Assembly (NCBI GenBank): GCA_002633025.1 | Contig: NMRB01001082.1 | Span: forward strand, 24,857 to 88,856 | DNA: 64,000 nt | From: Notospermus geniculatus | Lineage: Eukaryota > Nemertea > Pilidiophora > Heteronemertea > Lineidae | Direction of reading: 5' to 3' | Shown: piece by piece, positions 21,136 to 33,526 of the stretch | Numbering within the stretch: the first letter of the stretch is position 1 | How the letters are laid out: each line of letters opens with the position of its first letter | The notes under the pieces: model-generated | The model's input: only the letters and a program-made list of their open reading frames with translations | What the model was told of the DNA's origin: nothing | The model's database searches: none | Made by a program: the position numbers and the translations under genes

Positions 21136-23005
21136 ATGCACGCCTTACGTGTGTTAAGAGCCCCCCGATTTCAGTATCTTGAGAGAAATATAGTATCTAA
21201 TTATAAGAACATTAAAAGGGAACTGCTTGGACATCAATGTTTTGCTGGTACGGCGATAAAATGACTGAAGTTAGAACCTACATATTTTACAGACACACTG
21301 TCACTCACTGAGCACTACCACTGGCACCAGCTGTCTTCGGCGACGACGGTACCGAGACGTCCGACCCAAATCCACCTGTCTTCCACGCAAGCCTCGGAAA
21401 GATGGACTGACATCGCGCACAGACATCCCCCCACGTGTGTCCCCCTTGCTCCATCATCATTAGGACTGCGCCTAGGCCATTTACAACAATGAATTATGAA
21501 GTGCTGTTGGTTGGTGGGCTTTTTTGGCACCTCGTGGCTCAAGCTCCTGACCATGCTGACTCCGCCAACCTGACTGCATTTAGTGACTTCCCTCTGCATC
21601 AGATTGTCAGGTGATGGGACCGAACCGTGTCAGTTTTGATGACGGACGCAGTGACAATGACATAGCCTGTATGTTAAACTAACATGTGACCTTTATTTTT
21701 CAGTTTGTTCTTTGAGGTGGAGTTCTTCTGAAAATGGTGAATCTCAAAATGACCCACCGGTACAGAGTGGAAATGATAATATCAGCAAAAGCTTCATCAA
21801 CAGAAATCCCAGGTAACTCTTTGTTACCGGTAGATGTTGTGGTTACAATGGTGGCAATGGCTAACCAAGAAAGATCACTCCACAGATTGGTATAGTATTT
21901 GAGAGCACCTCATGAGCCTGAGTTTAAGAAATCTGAGGAAGGTCACTGTCTGAGCATGACAGCTTGTCTTGGAAAGTTGGATAATGTAAAACCAACAGGT
22001 GGTTCTCAGTTCCTTAACTTTTAAACTCTGTTTTTCAGAAACCTGGAACATATGGGTATAGATAACAAAATTGATGGTTGGTGGTTACAATATCCAAGAA
22101 AGGACTACTGGCACAAGTAAGTACAAGTAATCCTGTTCACCTGATTTCCACAGTTCACCTACCACTATCATATCTTTCTGAACAATGTATTCTACTTTCC
22201 AGGCTTTTTTTCAAGAGTTCAAACCGTAATACACTTGCATATATACAGCATACAAATGGAAAGGTTGTTATATCAGCATCTACAGAAGAATGGGCAATCC
22301 GCAAACATTTATACAGGTGGGTATGCAAGGGGTTCTTTTGAATACAAAAACTACTAACTTGCCTTCAGAACTAGCCAAAAAATCATGAGTAGCGTCTTCT
22401 TTTTTGTGAGTAAGAAACAGCTTTGGTGGTCAGGTTGGTTCCACCCACCAGTCTATCATTATTGTCTCACAGCGCAACATCCCATCTTTGTTTAGCCTCT
22501 TCGGTTTGGTTTTACTTTTCAGTACAACTGATGTGGCTGCAGCCGAAAACATTGGGAGGGTAATTGCCCAGCGGTGCCTTGAAAGTGGAATTACTGAAGT
22601 GTTCTTGGATACTCTAGAAACACCTGTTGAAGGTGAATCAGTAAGTATATGTAATTTTCATTTCTCTTGGAGGAGAAATCAATTCTGAAAATCCCTAATG
22701 ATAATTATGGGACCTTATCAAAAAGCCACCCCATAACTCGAAGTTCCCATTGTCTTTTTTGTTTCTTAGACATTAGTGTGATACTTTTTCAGGTATCCTT
22801 ATTTGTCAAGGCTTTAACCGACGCTGGGATATCTATAGAAGAAAAAGAAGTTGTCGAAAAGGAACGTGATATTGGAACAGACTATGAAAGGCAGGCAGAA
22901 TTAGGGGTTGAGCCAACAAAACGAACCTGGAGGAAACGGTCTTTTGCATATTATAGATGGAGAAGGTCTCAGGTTAAAAGAGTACCTGCATTGCCATTAG
23001 AATGA
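21136..23005 (+). CDS. MRPL18: mitochondrial large-subunit ribosomal protein uL18m (MRPL18)
   Basis: Six exons join in frame: 21136-21247, 21704-21812, 22039-22116, 22203-22316, 22523-22640 and 22793-23005 (stop TGA), 247 residues. The first exon is short; its phase and donor fit exon 2 and it encodes an Arg/Leu-rich leader ([12 protein letters not shown]) typical of mitochondrial import. The middle matches MRPL18: [43 protein letters not shown] and [14 protein letters not shown]. The protein binds 5S-type rRNA or tRNA at the central protuberance of the mitoribosome. The last exon adds an Arg/Trp-rich tail ([16 protein letters not shown]) not present in the human protein as I recall it. A polyadenylation signal aataaa lies at 23160-23165. 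Confidence 0.93.
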
Positions 23006-23159
23006 GACTGATTGATATCTTTTGTGTAGAGACTTTCAGATGGAGCTGTTAAATACTAGTAATGTCCTGGAGTTGGTGGCAACATTGAATTGTGGATGCA
23101 GATAAAAAGGTATCTACCTCCATTATACCACTGCAAGTGTCAATCCATTCAGACTTTTG

Positions 23160-23204
23160 AATAAACACATTCATTTGATAAAATACAAAGATAATTTCTT
23201 TATT
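23160..23204. terminator. abutting polyadenylation signals of MRPL18 and RAD51C
   Basis: aataaa at 23160-23165 on the plus strand follows the MRPL18 stop by about 155 bp. tttatt at 23199-23204 gives aataaa on the minus strand, 276 bp after the RAD51C stop. The two transcripts therefore probably end within a few tens of bases of each other. Gene assignment is inferred from position. Confidence 0.6.
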
Positions 23205-23479
23205 ACTAATGGTCACTGCAGTGCAACATGTATCACCTGGAAAAACATTTCCCAGCACAAATTACCAGTGGATCTCCATTACTTCTCACTTTGCCCCTTT
23301 AACAAGGTCAATAAGTCCAGAATAACTGTCATTTGCACATCTTCACTTCATTTTCCTTGGAAGTGAGGTAGAATGATCAGTATTTACGATGGTCTTTCGT
23401 AACCAAAGGAATTAACAACTGATAAGCACCTGAATCCACAAAAGCAGAGTCGCAGTCATCAGACTAACAATAGGTATTT

Positions 23480-26093
23480 TCATGTCTGTTCATAATCTAT
23501 CCTTGGCCGTTTCCTAGATTGTTCACTTTGCCCCTTACAACTTTCTGCAGCAGTCTGTGGGAGGTTCGTTTCTTCTTTGACATCGCGAACACCACCAGTC
23601 TGAAAAGGAATGTCCTTGAATGAATTACAGATATACATGTATTACAGATAGGTTATCATGAGCCAATATTATGATAAGAAATAACTCAACAGAATATCAT
23701 ATCATCATATCATTACCGGCGTCGTAACCCTGTTGGGTTTTTGCCGGAGGTATGGAGTCCACGACAGGCTACTGTCCACCTGTGTGGGGTCTTTTACTTG
23801 CCCTGGCATAGACACTCAGGTACAAGGGACCACGGCTTTTAGTCCCATCCGACGGACCCTCAATTTGTTCACAATTTTGTTTAACAATTATATGCCTTCG
23901 CCCGGAGTCGAACTCGCGCCGACCCATTGCACAGTTGGTAGTCAAGCGCGCTAACCACTCGACCACCGGGCTTAGACAAGAAGCTTTTGTTCAATGTTAC
24001 AAGCTGTTCCAAAAGTTTTACAAAGAGATTCAAGTTACTCAAGGTGTTCTGAATGGTTTTGTGAAACATTTTACTATCCAAAATGAGCAAGAACTGGCTG
24101 TCAAGAGCCTATACCTACTGTAATTTGATAAGGAACAGTTGCCTCTTGTCTTGATGGCGACTTGTACAGAGTTGCAAACCTCTGGTTGTCCTTCCAGTGC
24201 AAGATCACGCGTATGGTACAGGCATGGCCCCAGCTCTCTCCAAGAGCTGGGATGAGATGCGACTGGTTGAGTTGATCAGAATGGATCTTAGTTGTCATCT
24301 GGTTAGTAAGGACTACCTGAATGTGATAGATGAAAAAGAGTCCCATTTAACACATCCTGTTTCATTTTTTACTCTGCGCAAATAAATATGGATCACTTCT
24401 CATGTAAACATAACGGGTCAAAAGAGAAAAAACATACTCACAGCTAGTTTATTCTGAGAAGCCATTTTGATAAAACTTTGTGACATGCCATTCAACAATC
24501 TTGTCCTAAGTGAATAATCATCAAAATCATGCCGGAAATGAAAGGCTATGCTGTCAACTATGATGATCTTGACCTAAAACATACAAAACTTCTTTAACCT
24601 TTATTCAGTATCGACTCCCAAAATTGTTACTTTATGAGAATCACTGTTAGACATTTGCATACAAACCAGTTACTGTTGTGCATTGCAACCACCTTTTAAG
24701 AGTTGGTATTGCACCCGGAAAGAGCTCACTTGTAATACACTCATGTCTTTATCATAGGACAATATTGTGGAATCAGAATATTGTGTCTTCATCAAAACCT
24801 TACCTGTGGATGATCTGATAGAAAGTCTGGCAGAGTGTGGACAACAGCAAGGAGCTCCACATAGTCGTGACAGCGGAAGTAAAAGATTTTTGACAGAATA
24901 TCTTCTAGAGTAAACTGTTTCAGTGCTTCTTGTTGCTCTGAAAAGAAGAGGAAGTTAAATTCAAAATCCTGTAAGTAGGCTAGAGTGAACAAAGAGGACA
25001 CACTGTGGTAAAATACATGTATGCTATACCTCTATTGGTTTCATGAGCTGCAATCTGCTGGCAGTGTTTTACAGTAGCTTTGGCTATATCTGCTAGTCTC
25101 TCCACAATGAAGCTACCTTCAGTGTCGATGTAGACTGCCTTTCCATGTATGCCTCCAAATGCCTCTGGGATCTGGACATCAACAGACAATTGCATGCTGA
25201 AATGTACATCTGTGTAACTTTCACTCGAACTTGCACATCCATTATTACATGAAATTCTCTGCAGTTCAGTTAGACTCTTGTCAGAGCTTAAAGACAAATT
25301 AACAAAGACACCAACCATTTGAAGGGGCATTCTCTTAATTCTCTATAACATTGCCATGGTTCATGTTTTTAACCCAGATCCCAGCCAGGGGATGAAAATG
25401 TGTCACTTCCATATAGGCCTACAATGGAATGAGACCTTCACATTTTTTACCAGTAAATTCATTAGGGACACACACCGCATGAGCTACTGCAAAATCTTGT
25501 CCGCAGTCAGGTGTACTTCACTGCGGACAGAAATTAGGTCATCCAGGTGTGCTGTGTGTATTTATATATCGTGGTATACAGGGCTGGCCTAATGCATTAG
25601 TTTCGCAGTAACTCACGCGGACTGTGTCCCTTATGTATACTACGTACCAAATTTGTGTCTTCCCGACACCTGGAGCACCACAAAACTCTGTTATCTTTGT
25701 AACTGGAACACCACCACCTAACAGCTCATCTAATTTCTCAGAGAAAGTCACAATGTTCAGCTGGAACTGTTCATCTTGAAGCATTTCAAATGCTGTTATC
25801 GATTCTGGAACATCATTGTTGGGCCTCTCTCTGACAAGCTGAATAATTTCAAGAGCCTCATCTTTAGTAATGTTCAATTCTGAAAGGAAATTGTTATGTT
25901 AGCTGGTCATACATTTGAACTGTACCGTACTTTAGCTAATCATCAAAACAAGAGTAAGTTGGCCAGAACATGGTACAATACCTTTGCTTAATTCCACTGG
26001 CTTCACATCCTTCAGATCTTCAACTGTAAGGAATCCAGCACTTGTCAAACTAGTATGTTGTAGGGGCACAGATTCATCCTGCCTGTTTATCAT
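23480..26093 (-). CDS. RAD51C: RAD51 paralogue RAD51C
   Basis: Seven minus-strand exons join in frame: 26093-25982, 25879-25648, 25196-25030, 24937-24804, 24573-24442, 24316-24119 and 23599-23480 (stop TGA), 364 residues against 376 in human. The order is an N-terminal helical domain ([17 protein letters not shown]), Walker A GAPGVGKT at about residues 105-112, [38 protein letters not shown], Walker B KIIIVDS at about 217-223, [20 protein letters not shown] and a basic tail RKRPRID like the nuclear localisation signal of human RAD51C. RAD51C acts in the BCDX2 and CX3 complexes in homologous recombination. The start at 26093 was chosen because it aligns with the human N terminus; another in-frame upstream codon exists at 26147. 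A tRNA-derived SINE lies in the last intron. Confidence 0.96.
23717..23972 (-). mobile_element. tRNA-derived SINE (family B)
   Basis: Read on the minus strand it begins with a tRNA-like head: A box tggtcgagtggttagcgcg and B box gagttcgactcc (23904-23915). A central block shared with the SINEs in FAM227B follows (complement of 23786-23868: gtccgtcggatgggac, ccttgtacct, gggcaagtaaaagacccc), then a tail ending near 23717. The head has degenerate pairing, so this is a retrotransposed copy in the RAD51C intron and not a tRNA gene. Confidence 0.75.
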
Positions 26094-27939
26094 GGTAAGC
26101 CGTGGGACAGCATGAGCATTACCAATGTGCATGTGCTTGCACTTCATTATAGGGGCCTACTCGATCTGTCTGTGGTAGCCTACTGTAGGCCTACCAGTAA
26201 CTCTAGGGTGCAAAGAAAATACGTGCATTTATTATTTACATGAATATATATATAGGTATATAGATAGATTACATTATAATATTTGACAAGTGAACATCTT
26301 TCTATTCTTGGAAAGCCTGAAGCAAAACTTTCCCACAAGAAATATCGCCGCTGGACGAAAGGTGGCAGCAGCTGACGGTGATGCCGAATTCACTCTCCAA
26401 AGCACGAAAAAAAACTCCATCCTTACCGGCGCATGCGTCCAGTTCACCCAAACGATAACGTTGACACTTGGCGCTAGGTGGCAGCAGCTGACGGTGTCTC
26501 CCCTCACCCCGATCACCGCAAGAATTTTACAAAATCTTCAACTGTTCAAGGGAAGTTGCCGAATTGACTGGTAGAATTACCTGCGGAGAGATTTCAGTTT
26601 TTGGTTATTGGCTTAAGTGAATAAAACGTCAAACTGTCGTGCTGCATGGTGTCCTGTGCTTTTTTTCATTCAATGTTTTTATTTTCGCGACTGACTTCGA
26701 ATTTGCCGCCATGTTTCAATGTGTGTGATATTACACTGCGGCTGTAATCAACGAACAAGAGGGCAAATTAATTAAACACCATTCAGTAAGGTTTATCCTC
26801 ACGTTCATAGAATTAGTACTCGTAAGGAGTGAATAAAATAATAGGCTGGCGTAGCTTATATGGATAAAAGCCTACTTATTAATGTTTTGTCGAATAAAAT
26901 CGGTATTGCAGGTACTCGTTACATCCAATTAGTGAGACATGATAAGACACACCGTAACCAAGAACGCCGTGGGAAATTTCATGATTTGCGTCTCCTTGCT
27001 GCTCCCTGCGTGTACTGATCATTAAGCCTATTTAAACGTAATCAAACGCAAAAAAGAAAAGGACCCATACATTTGGGGTTCTTTACATTGTTCGACGGTA
27101 CCCGGGTGAGCAGAAAATGTTGGATTTTAGAAGCCCGGAGAGATAGGCTACATGAGATAGGCTACCATACCGGTAGGCCCTAGGCCTAGAAGCAGTGCTC
27201 ATGCCATGGTGCTAGGCCTAGGGGCCTAGGCCTACCGGGAACGAGTGTAGAATCCCCTGTCAGTGCCCAAAAAAAGGTCATCGATTGACGGAATAAGCCG
27301 CATTGTACAATAGGATTTCCATTGTGTGCCATGGAGTAACGTCACTTCCGACGGGGGATTCTAAACTTTAGCCGCCTACCGTAATCTGGTAATCAAATCA
27401 ATTCAAATCCATCTCAAATAATAAATCCATCATGCAGGGGAGAAATCCCCCATTCCATTGTATGAGACCCTGCATGTCTCCCGTGGCCGTGCGCACCTAC
27501 CATGCCTACCTAGGTGTGATAGGCCTACAATGAAAATTTCCGTAGGGCCTACCGGTACTCTTAAGCAAGGTTCATTGGCGCACGAATCCGGTGCGTTTTC
27601 AGTCCGTTTGCCCCTATTTGCGGATACGACAACGCAAAAGTCAATATGATCGATTTTCTACGGTCCTGAGTCGGACAAAATCCGTGTGCCAATGAACCCT
27701 GCATTACTGCTGCTGCGAGGTCGTAGGCCTACCGTATCTATAGGCAGCCCGTACGTAGACCAAAGGCGTAGCTACAGAATTCATTACACGTGTCAGCTGT
27801 CATCATGTCATGATTTAGGCCTAGATTTTAGTGCTTCAATCAATTTTTTTATCACAACTTGCATGAACTGTCTTCTTCTGTTCAAATATCAAATAGCTAT
27901 GTCACAGTACTGGTAGTGTACACAGAGGACATTGGAGGG
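26094..27939. other. RAD51C / FAM227B intergenic region
   Basis: No exon recognised. Contains a cluster of TAGGCCTA/GTAGGCCTAC palindromes (for example 26185-26194, 27181-27235 and 27723-27732) and a repeated ggtggcagcagctgacggtg (about 26362-26381 and 26478-26497). Promoters of the divergent neighbours RAD51C and FAM227B must lie here, but no motif could be pinned down. Confidence 0.45.
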
Positions 27940-30900
27940 ATGGATCCAAAGGAAAGGCTTGCAGCACTCATGAACAAGGTCGAGGGGAAAGGCAAAAAAC
28001 AAGCAGAAACGGAAATTGATAAAGATGCCCCCATCAAGAGTTATGAGGATTATTGTAGGATGGAGAAATTGGTAAATTCATAATCAGCAACAATTTTGAC
28101 CATCTGTCAAAAATGTGACTCTTGTCAGGCACAGAACAGTAAATAACTGATGGATCTAAAGCAAAAGCACAAGTCCATCAAATGCAACTTTTTATGAAGT
28201 CTTTTGCTACTGTCATTTATTTGTGAATCATTTGTATTTACAACATTTTTCAGGAAGAATGGCCTTATAGAATGACGTCAGAAGGACCCTTGGGTATAGA
28301 AGATAATGCTTTGGGATTTGGGTCCAAAGACGATATTGTCAACCTTATCAAGGAAGCTGCACGTATCCTTTTGAAGTAACACTATTACCGGTGCTTATAA
28401 CTGGATGATATTACCGGTACCTTGATGTTAAATCAAGATGTTGTTCTTATTCCTTTACTCTAATTTAGCATTGGACTTGAGTCCACTGGATGACCTGGAG
28501 GAAAAGCTGTCAAGACTTGAGGAGGTTTTAAAGTCATATGCTGATAAATTAGTGACAAATGAGCATCAGGAAACAACAAGTGAATTGCAGAAATGGTTGC
28601 AGTCACCAAGGAAATGTAAGTAATTACATGTATGACAAAAATGGATTGTTTCATTTTGCCTCACAGAAAGCTCTACTTATGTGAAGCTGCTGGCTCCATA
28701 AAATTGACAGAATACTCATTTTTTCACATTATAGCTGTGGATGAATCTGACACTTCAAGATCCCATGGAAGTAAAGCAGTGAAGAAAAAAACATTCTCAG
28801 AGTCGGTCGCAGAAATGAGGAAGAGGAGCCTGGAGTACTGTACATTTCCTGGCTTCAGGAAGGGAGAGCTGACTGAGTTGCCAAGTCAATTGGAGAGCCC
28901 ACAGATTCTTCATAGGGTTACCAAGGCTCAAGATTTCAATGTAGGTATTCTATTAAAAGAGAACAAACTGCATCCTCAGCATTGAAAATTGTCAATTGTG
29001 ATTTTATAAAGCCATTGTGCTTTTGCATGTTTTGTGTTCATGAAGATATCCCATGTGGGAAAGTTGTGTCAATAAACTCATAGAATCGATTCCTAGATAG
29101 AAATTGTCTCATTGCAGCCTGGGTTCAAGAAGTTCTGGCAGAAGATTTTCCTTTCTGAAGCTTCTGTTGCCATCATGCAAGATTTCTTCTGGTGGTTTTT
29201 TCTTGACAATTATGAGGTATGGAATTCACCAGTCCCCTGATGCGTAAAAGTTATCTCATACCCCAGTCCCATTCGCCCATTTGTAAGGTAGATTTTGGAG
29301 TGGCACTCCGTCGCGGACTGATGATACTCAGATGATGCCTTCATGACATCTTTCTTGCAGTAACATGGTGCCTGTCCTCTTTGCAGACTGACAGAAAGAA
29401 AGAACAGACACTCCTTTTCGACAGAATTGCTGACAGTTTTGCTGCTCTCTTCAACAGCATCAATCCAGAAATCAAAGATAAATTTTTCCAGGTATTGTAT
29501 TGGTTTCTCAGCTGTAATCAATACAACAGGTAACATAAGACGCAGAATCGTTCTTCTGATGTTAGTTCTGAAGCCTATCTCAGAAAATAAGCAGAAAATA
29601 TGCAGAAAAAGGTGGTTTTGGTTTGGCTTGTTCAGATGGAGAAGCCCAAAATTTTTTGAACCGAGAATCTCTGTCCATTGCTCATACACAAGCTGTTTTC
29701 TATGAGATCTTAATCAACTTTTTAATATCTTCCAGGCATATGATAACTGCCTTGCACAAGCTATTTTCATTGCATATTATGATGCATTCTCTGAGTCTCA
29801 CAAGCAGTTCGACGATGAATTCAAGGCAAAGTTACTCAACACAACTTCTCAATGGATATCAGGAGTGAGACCTCCACCGCAACTTTACAAACTGTGGAAC
29901 ATCAAACGGTTGACAAGAAAGTCGTCGAGACCTGGCGATGACTCGAAGAATGTCTCGAACATGGCATCAGCTGCTGCTCTTAGCCAGGATGGGGGTGAGG
30001 ATTTGGATCTCAAATAACTTAACACATCCGCCTTTAATGTCAACATGGCGATAAAATGGACATCTCATTCCTTGTTGTCAAGTTTGATATACATGTATTT
30101 ATGACATTCATTTACCAGTTATTTTCCTGCCAAAGAATGTTTTTCATATCCTTAGAGACTGGCTCCACTTAATCATTTGAGTGTGCCAAGAAAATAGTAC
30201 TTTACCCTCACTTATGTCAGTTGATATGAGGAGCCCGAGGGAAACATTTTTTGAGACACCATGTTAATTGCTTTTCGATACCTTTGAACCTTGAGAGACT
30301 TGAGGTTATCATGTCCGCTTAACAAGCGGCAGGTCCCGGGTTCGAATCCCGGGCCATATGGGATTACCCTAATCATCCCTGAGTCTTCTGTCCATCGCAT
30401 GTGACAGTAAGCTGTGGTGCCTTGTACCTTTGCAAGGGCAAGTAAAAGACCCCATCCAAGTGAGGAACATGAGTAACTTGAGATGGCCTCTTCCGTACTT
30501 ACCAGGGCCAATAATGCTATGGGTTAAGAACTGACGGAAAAATCGAATATCAAAACAAAATGCTTTTCGTTTTCAGTCAAAATAGATTTGGATATCGAAT
30601 CCTTCGAGAAAATGGTGCACAAACTGGGAGATTCTGGTCCAGGAGTTTCAAACTCTCGTCAGAACACAGCAGAGCAGGGAGCTAGCCGTCCAGTGGCTGT
30701 ATCAGGCCCAGCAGCACTGCCATCGCAGGCTCTGCAACCATTAAACGTATCAAGATTAGCACAGTGTGGCACACCAAGAAGATCCGGAAAAGAGGTAAAT
30801 TGGTTTGATCTCTGCGAGCCCGGAGGCAATACAAAGCAAACACTCAGGTTGACATGTAAATTGTAATATCGTGGAAATCAGAGTAGTTGCAGTGATATTA

Positions 30901-32333
30901 CACTGTCGTTAAGTAGGATTATTTCCTGAAATTTTTCTCCACTTTTCATCATATTACAAATCTTTTGTAAGTTGTCATTATTTCTTTGCTTGCAGTCTCA
31001 TCAAATTGGGCCTGGACCAAAACTTGAGCGTGTGTTGTTCGACACACTTGGTAGAAGTCCACTGATTGCCCACTACTTGCACCGGAGACAGCTCCAAGAT
31101 AAGAACAGACCAGAGCTTAAAGTCAAGAGAACTGAAGTTGTTTCACTTCCATATCCTTTTTGTGTGGTGGTCAATACTCTTTGGAGAGAGGTCCGTGTGT
31201 TCTACACTCAGAAGTGAGGTGACAGTAGCAAGGGATGTCACTTCATGGTTGTCGTATCACTCCAGCATCCCAACCACAGGAAATCATCACCCCTCGGGTA
31301 ATCGCTTCAAATTCCATACTTTGGAAGTATCTCGAGAACAACATGGTTTTGTTGTCATTATATCCTTAACCATTTCTACAGAGGAGGCTCCAACTTACCG
31401 TGATGTCATCAACAACAGAATAACCATGTCACAGACCTTGGCAAAGGAATACCAGAGGTAGCTAACATTCAAATGAAAGAAGTGAAAAATTTCCTATCAG
31501 TGGGACGAAGACGGATATCTGCTTTTGAACGTTGAAACAACCAAGATAAACATGTGCAATACTCACTTTACTTAAGTGGCAGATCGTGGGTTCGAATCCC
31601 GGGCCATATGGGATTAATCATCCCTGGCTGTTCAGTCCGTCGCATGGGACATGGTGGTGCCTTGTACCTTATGCCTCTGCAAGGGCAAGTAAAAAACCCC
31701 ATCCAAGTGAGGAACATCAGTAGCTTGAGATGGCCTCTTCCGTACTGACCAGTGCCAATAAGCCCCGATGGAAAAATCTAATACCGGTACATGTACAAAT
31801 ACTCAAGTTAATTGAATTGAAGAAGGGGGCTTCTCAATTATATGCCCTGAAGTGCATGAATTGTGGATTGGGTCATGACTCGGCTTTCGCCATGCATTTG
31901 ATGACCGTTCCTTTCATTTCAAGTGAAAGTGAAATTTTTTTCACTTTTCCTTTCAGAATCTGTGAAAACACCAACCAGGAGCTTCTGAGGATTGAGAGGA
32001 AGAAGATGGAAACAAACCGAGAAATCGACAACCTTAAAAAGGAGATAATGTTTACCAGAAATCCAATTGAGCTGAAGATCATGAGTGAGAAAATCTTGGG
32101 GATAAGAGTAAGCATGATAACAGTGCACTTGACTATGGCCGGTGAGAAAAGTGTCTGCGTATGTTTCAATCAAGGAGGACTAGCTTCTGGAAAAAGCTGC
32201 AACACTTCCTAAGCTATATTAGCACTGTGTCTCAATTTGTTTTTCCCCGTTTTAGGAAAGAAGCACCTCATCTGCTCTACACTCTGGAGACATCAATATT
32301 CATGATGATTACAGCTCTCCTGAAAGTGACTGA
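27940..32333 (+). CDS. FAM227B: FAM227 family protein, FAM227B-like
   Basis: Plus-strand exons: 27940-28071 (ATG), 28254-28362, 28469-28615, 28735-28940, 29118-29216, 29387-29491, 29736-29994, 30577-30794, 30996 to about 31150 (donor uncertain), 31384-31457, 31957-32107 and 32256-32333 (stop TGA). Phases agree throughout except at the exon 9/10 junction, where several donors and three consecutive AG acceptors (31378-31386) are possible. Exon 5 encodes QDFFWWFFLDNYE, the FWWh motif that defines the FAM227 domain. LGRSPLIAHYL and APTYRDVINNR are further family-like blocks, and the C terminus is a charged, probably coiled-coil helix (ELLRIERKKMETNREI). Biochemical function is unknown; the family is linked to ciliated cells and sperm. 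Calling it B and not A rests mainly on its convergent neighbour GALK2, as in human. Confidence 0.85.
30283..30520 (+). mobile_element. tRNA-Val(AAC)-derived SINE (family A, copy 1)
   Basis: The head ggttatcatgtccgc, an anticodon-like arm ccgc-ttaacaa-gcgg (anticodon AAC) and B box gggttcgaatcccg (30338-30351) match a eukaryotic tRNA-Val. The body contains the shared central block at 30389-30453 (gtccatcgcatg, ccttgtacct, agggcaagtaaaagacccc). It lies in the FAM227B intron between exons 7 and 8. Confidence 0.8.
31572..31775 (+). mobile_element. tRNA-derived SINE (family A, copy 2, 5' truncated)
   Basis: Starts at ttaagtggcagatcg, just before the B box (gggttcgaatcccg from 31588), and then follows copy 1 closely through the central block and the tail gagatggcctcttccgtac. 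The A box is missing. It lies in the FAM227B intron between exons 10 and 11. Confidence 0.8.
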
Positions 32334-33526
32334 TAGGTAATCGTCAAGACCAAAGGACAGAAAACACTGGGATGTCAAAGAGAGAAAGTAATGCAAGCAA
32401 AGAAAGATAAACTCAATAGTTCAAGTTGCAAGTGGTAGCAGGTGAGCCAAGTTTCTGACCATCTGTTGATTCATGGACTTTCAGAACCTTTGAAGATTTC
32501 TAAGCTTCTTTCTCCACTTGTGCACTTATCTTCTACTTTATTATAATGTTAGTTATACGAAACACACTGGGTAATCAGTGCTGGTTGGAAAGTTATTGCT
32601 TTTGTTCTATAGTACGTTTGAGTCATCTGGAGCTCGATGGGCGGACCTTCGGTTGTCAGGCAGACCTTGGTATTGTTGGTGAAGTCTGGCTATTGACATG
32701 CGTTTTATTGACAGGACACTTCCAGCCAATCCCATGCCTGTGCCTGTGTTCAATTTCAAATCAATGTTTAGTTGTATGTTCAATTTCAAACCAAGCTTCA
32801 GCTGGTTAGAAAACAATGTGCGTTGAACCGTTTAGAGTAAACCCTAAGTTCATTGTGGTCTAGTTACTAAGGGTTTGATTGACATACGCCCATCGAGCTC
32901 CAGATGACCTAAACGTACTATAGCCATCTATCCAACCAGTGATCATGGACTATCAGACACAAAAAAAGACATAGCAACCTTGATTTGCTTGTGACTTCCT
33001 TTTATTGACCTGACAACTGTTTGTTGTCATGTCCAAGAAATGAAGGAAAACTTGTGTATATCTTACTGCATAGATCAGTACATACATGTACCGGGTAAAA
33101 ATTGTATAATAAATTACCGTCTTCGAATAAAAGGAAGAATGTTTGCCGATTTGCTTGCCGTTATTATATCAGCTACCTTTACTGCCACCTGGAGGAGGGA
33201 GAAATCAATGTAGAGGCCTTCAATGTAATTGACTGTCATCTGCTAGATTAAGAAAAAGTAACCCTTCAAACATAGTTCAGCCTAATATTCAGACTAAGGA
33301 AACGTGAATAATAACTGCTTCTTGAAATTTCCCACACCTACAACCCAGGCTGTTGTAACAGGACTCAATGGGCTGTGTTTAAAGGACAGGTGTAGCCAAT
33401 ATTAGCAGGCATGTAAGTACATACGTATATGAATGCATTTTAACTACCAGTACATGGATTACAATGCATTCATCTCTGGAATGATCAGGACGTTGCCACC
33501 ATACTTGTGGAGTGTTAATAAGTCTA
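32334..33526. other. FAM227B / GALK2 convergent intergenic region
   Basis: Holds the 3' untranslated regions of both convergent genes and one inverted-repeat element (32607-32923). No coding exon was seen. Confidence 0.6.
32607..32923. mobile_element. inverted-repeat element (317 bp)
   Basis: Left end ctatagtacgtttgagtcat followed by ctggagctcgatgggcg, and right end cgcccatcgagctccag followed by atgacctaaacgtactatag, are inverted repeats of about 37 bp with one or two mismatches. A TA target site (Tc1/mariner type) is possible but unproven. No coding frame. Confidence 0.7.

Noticed and set aside
26274-26574. Possible upstream exon of RAD51C or a separate small gene
   Set aside because: Frames on both strands have no family match; RAD51C already begins properly at 26093.
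30283-30360. Possible functional tRNA-Val gene
   Set aside because: The acceptor stem does not pair and the sequence continues into a SINE body repeated at 31572.
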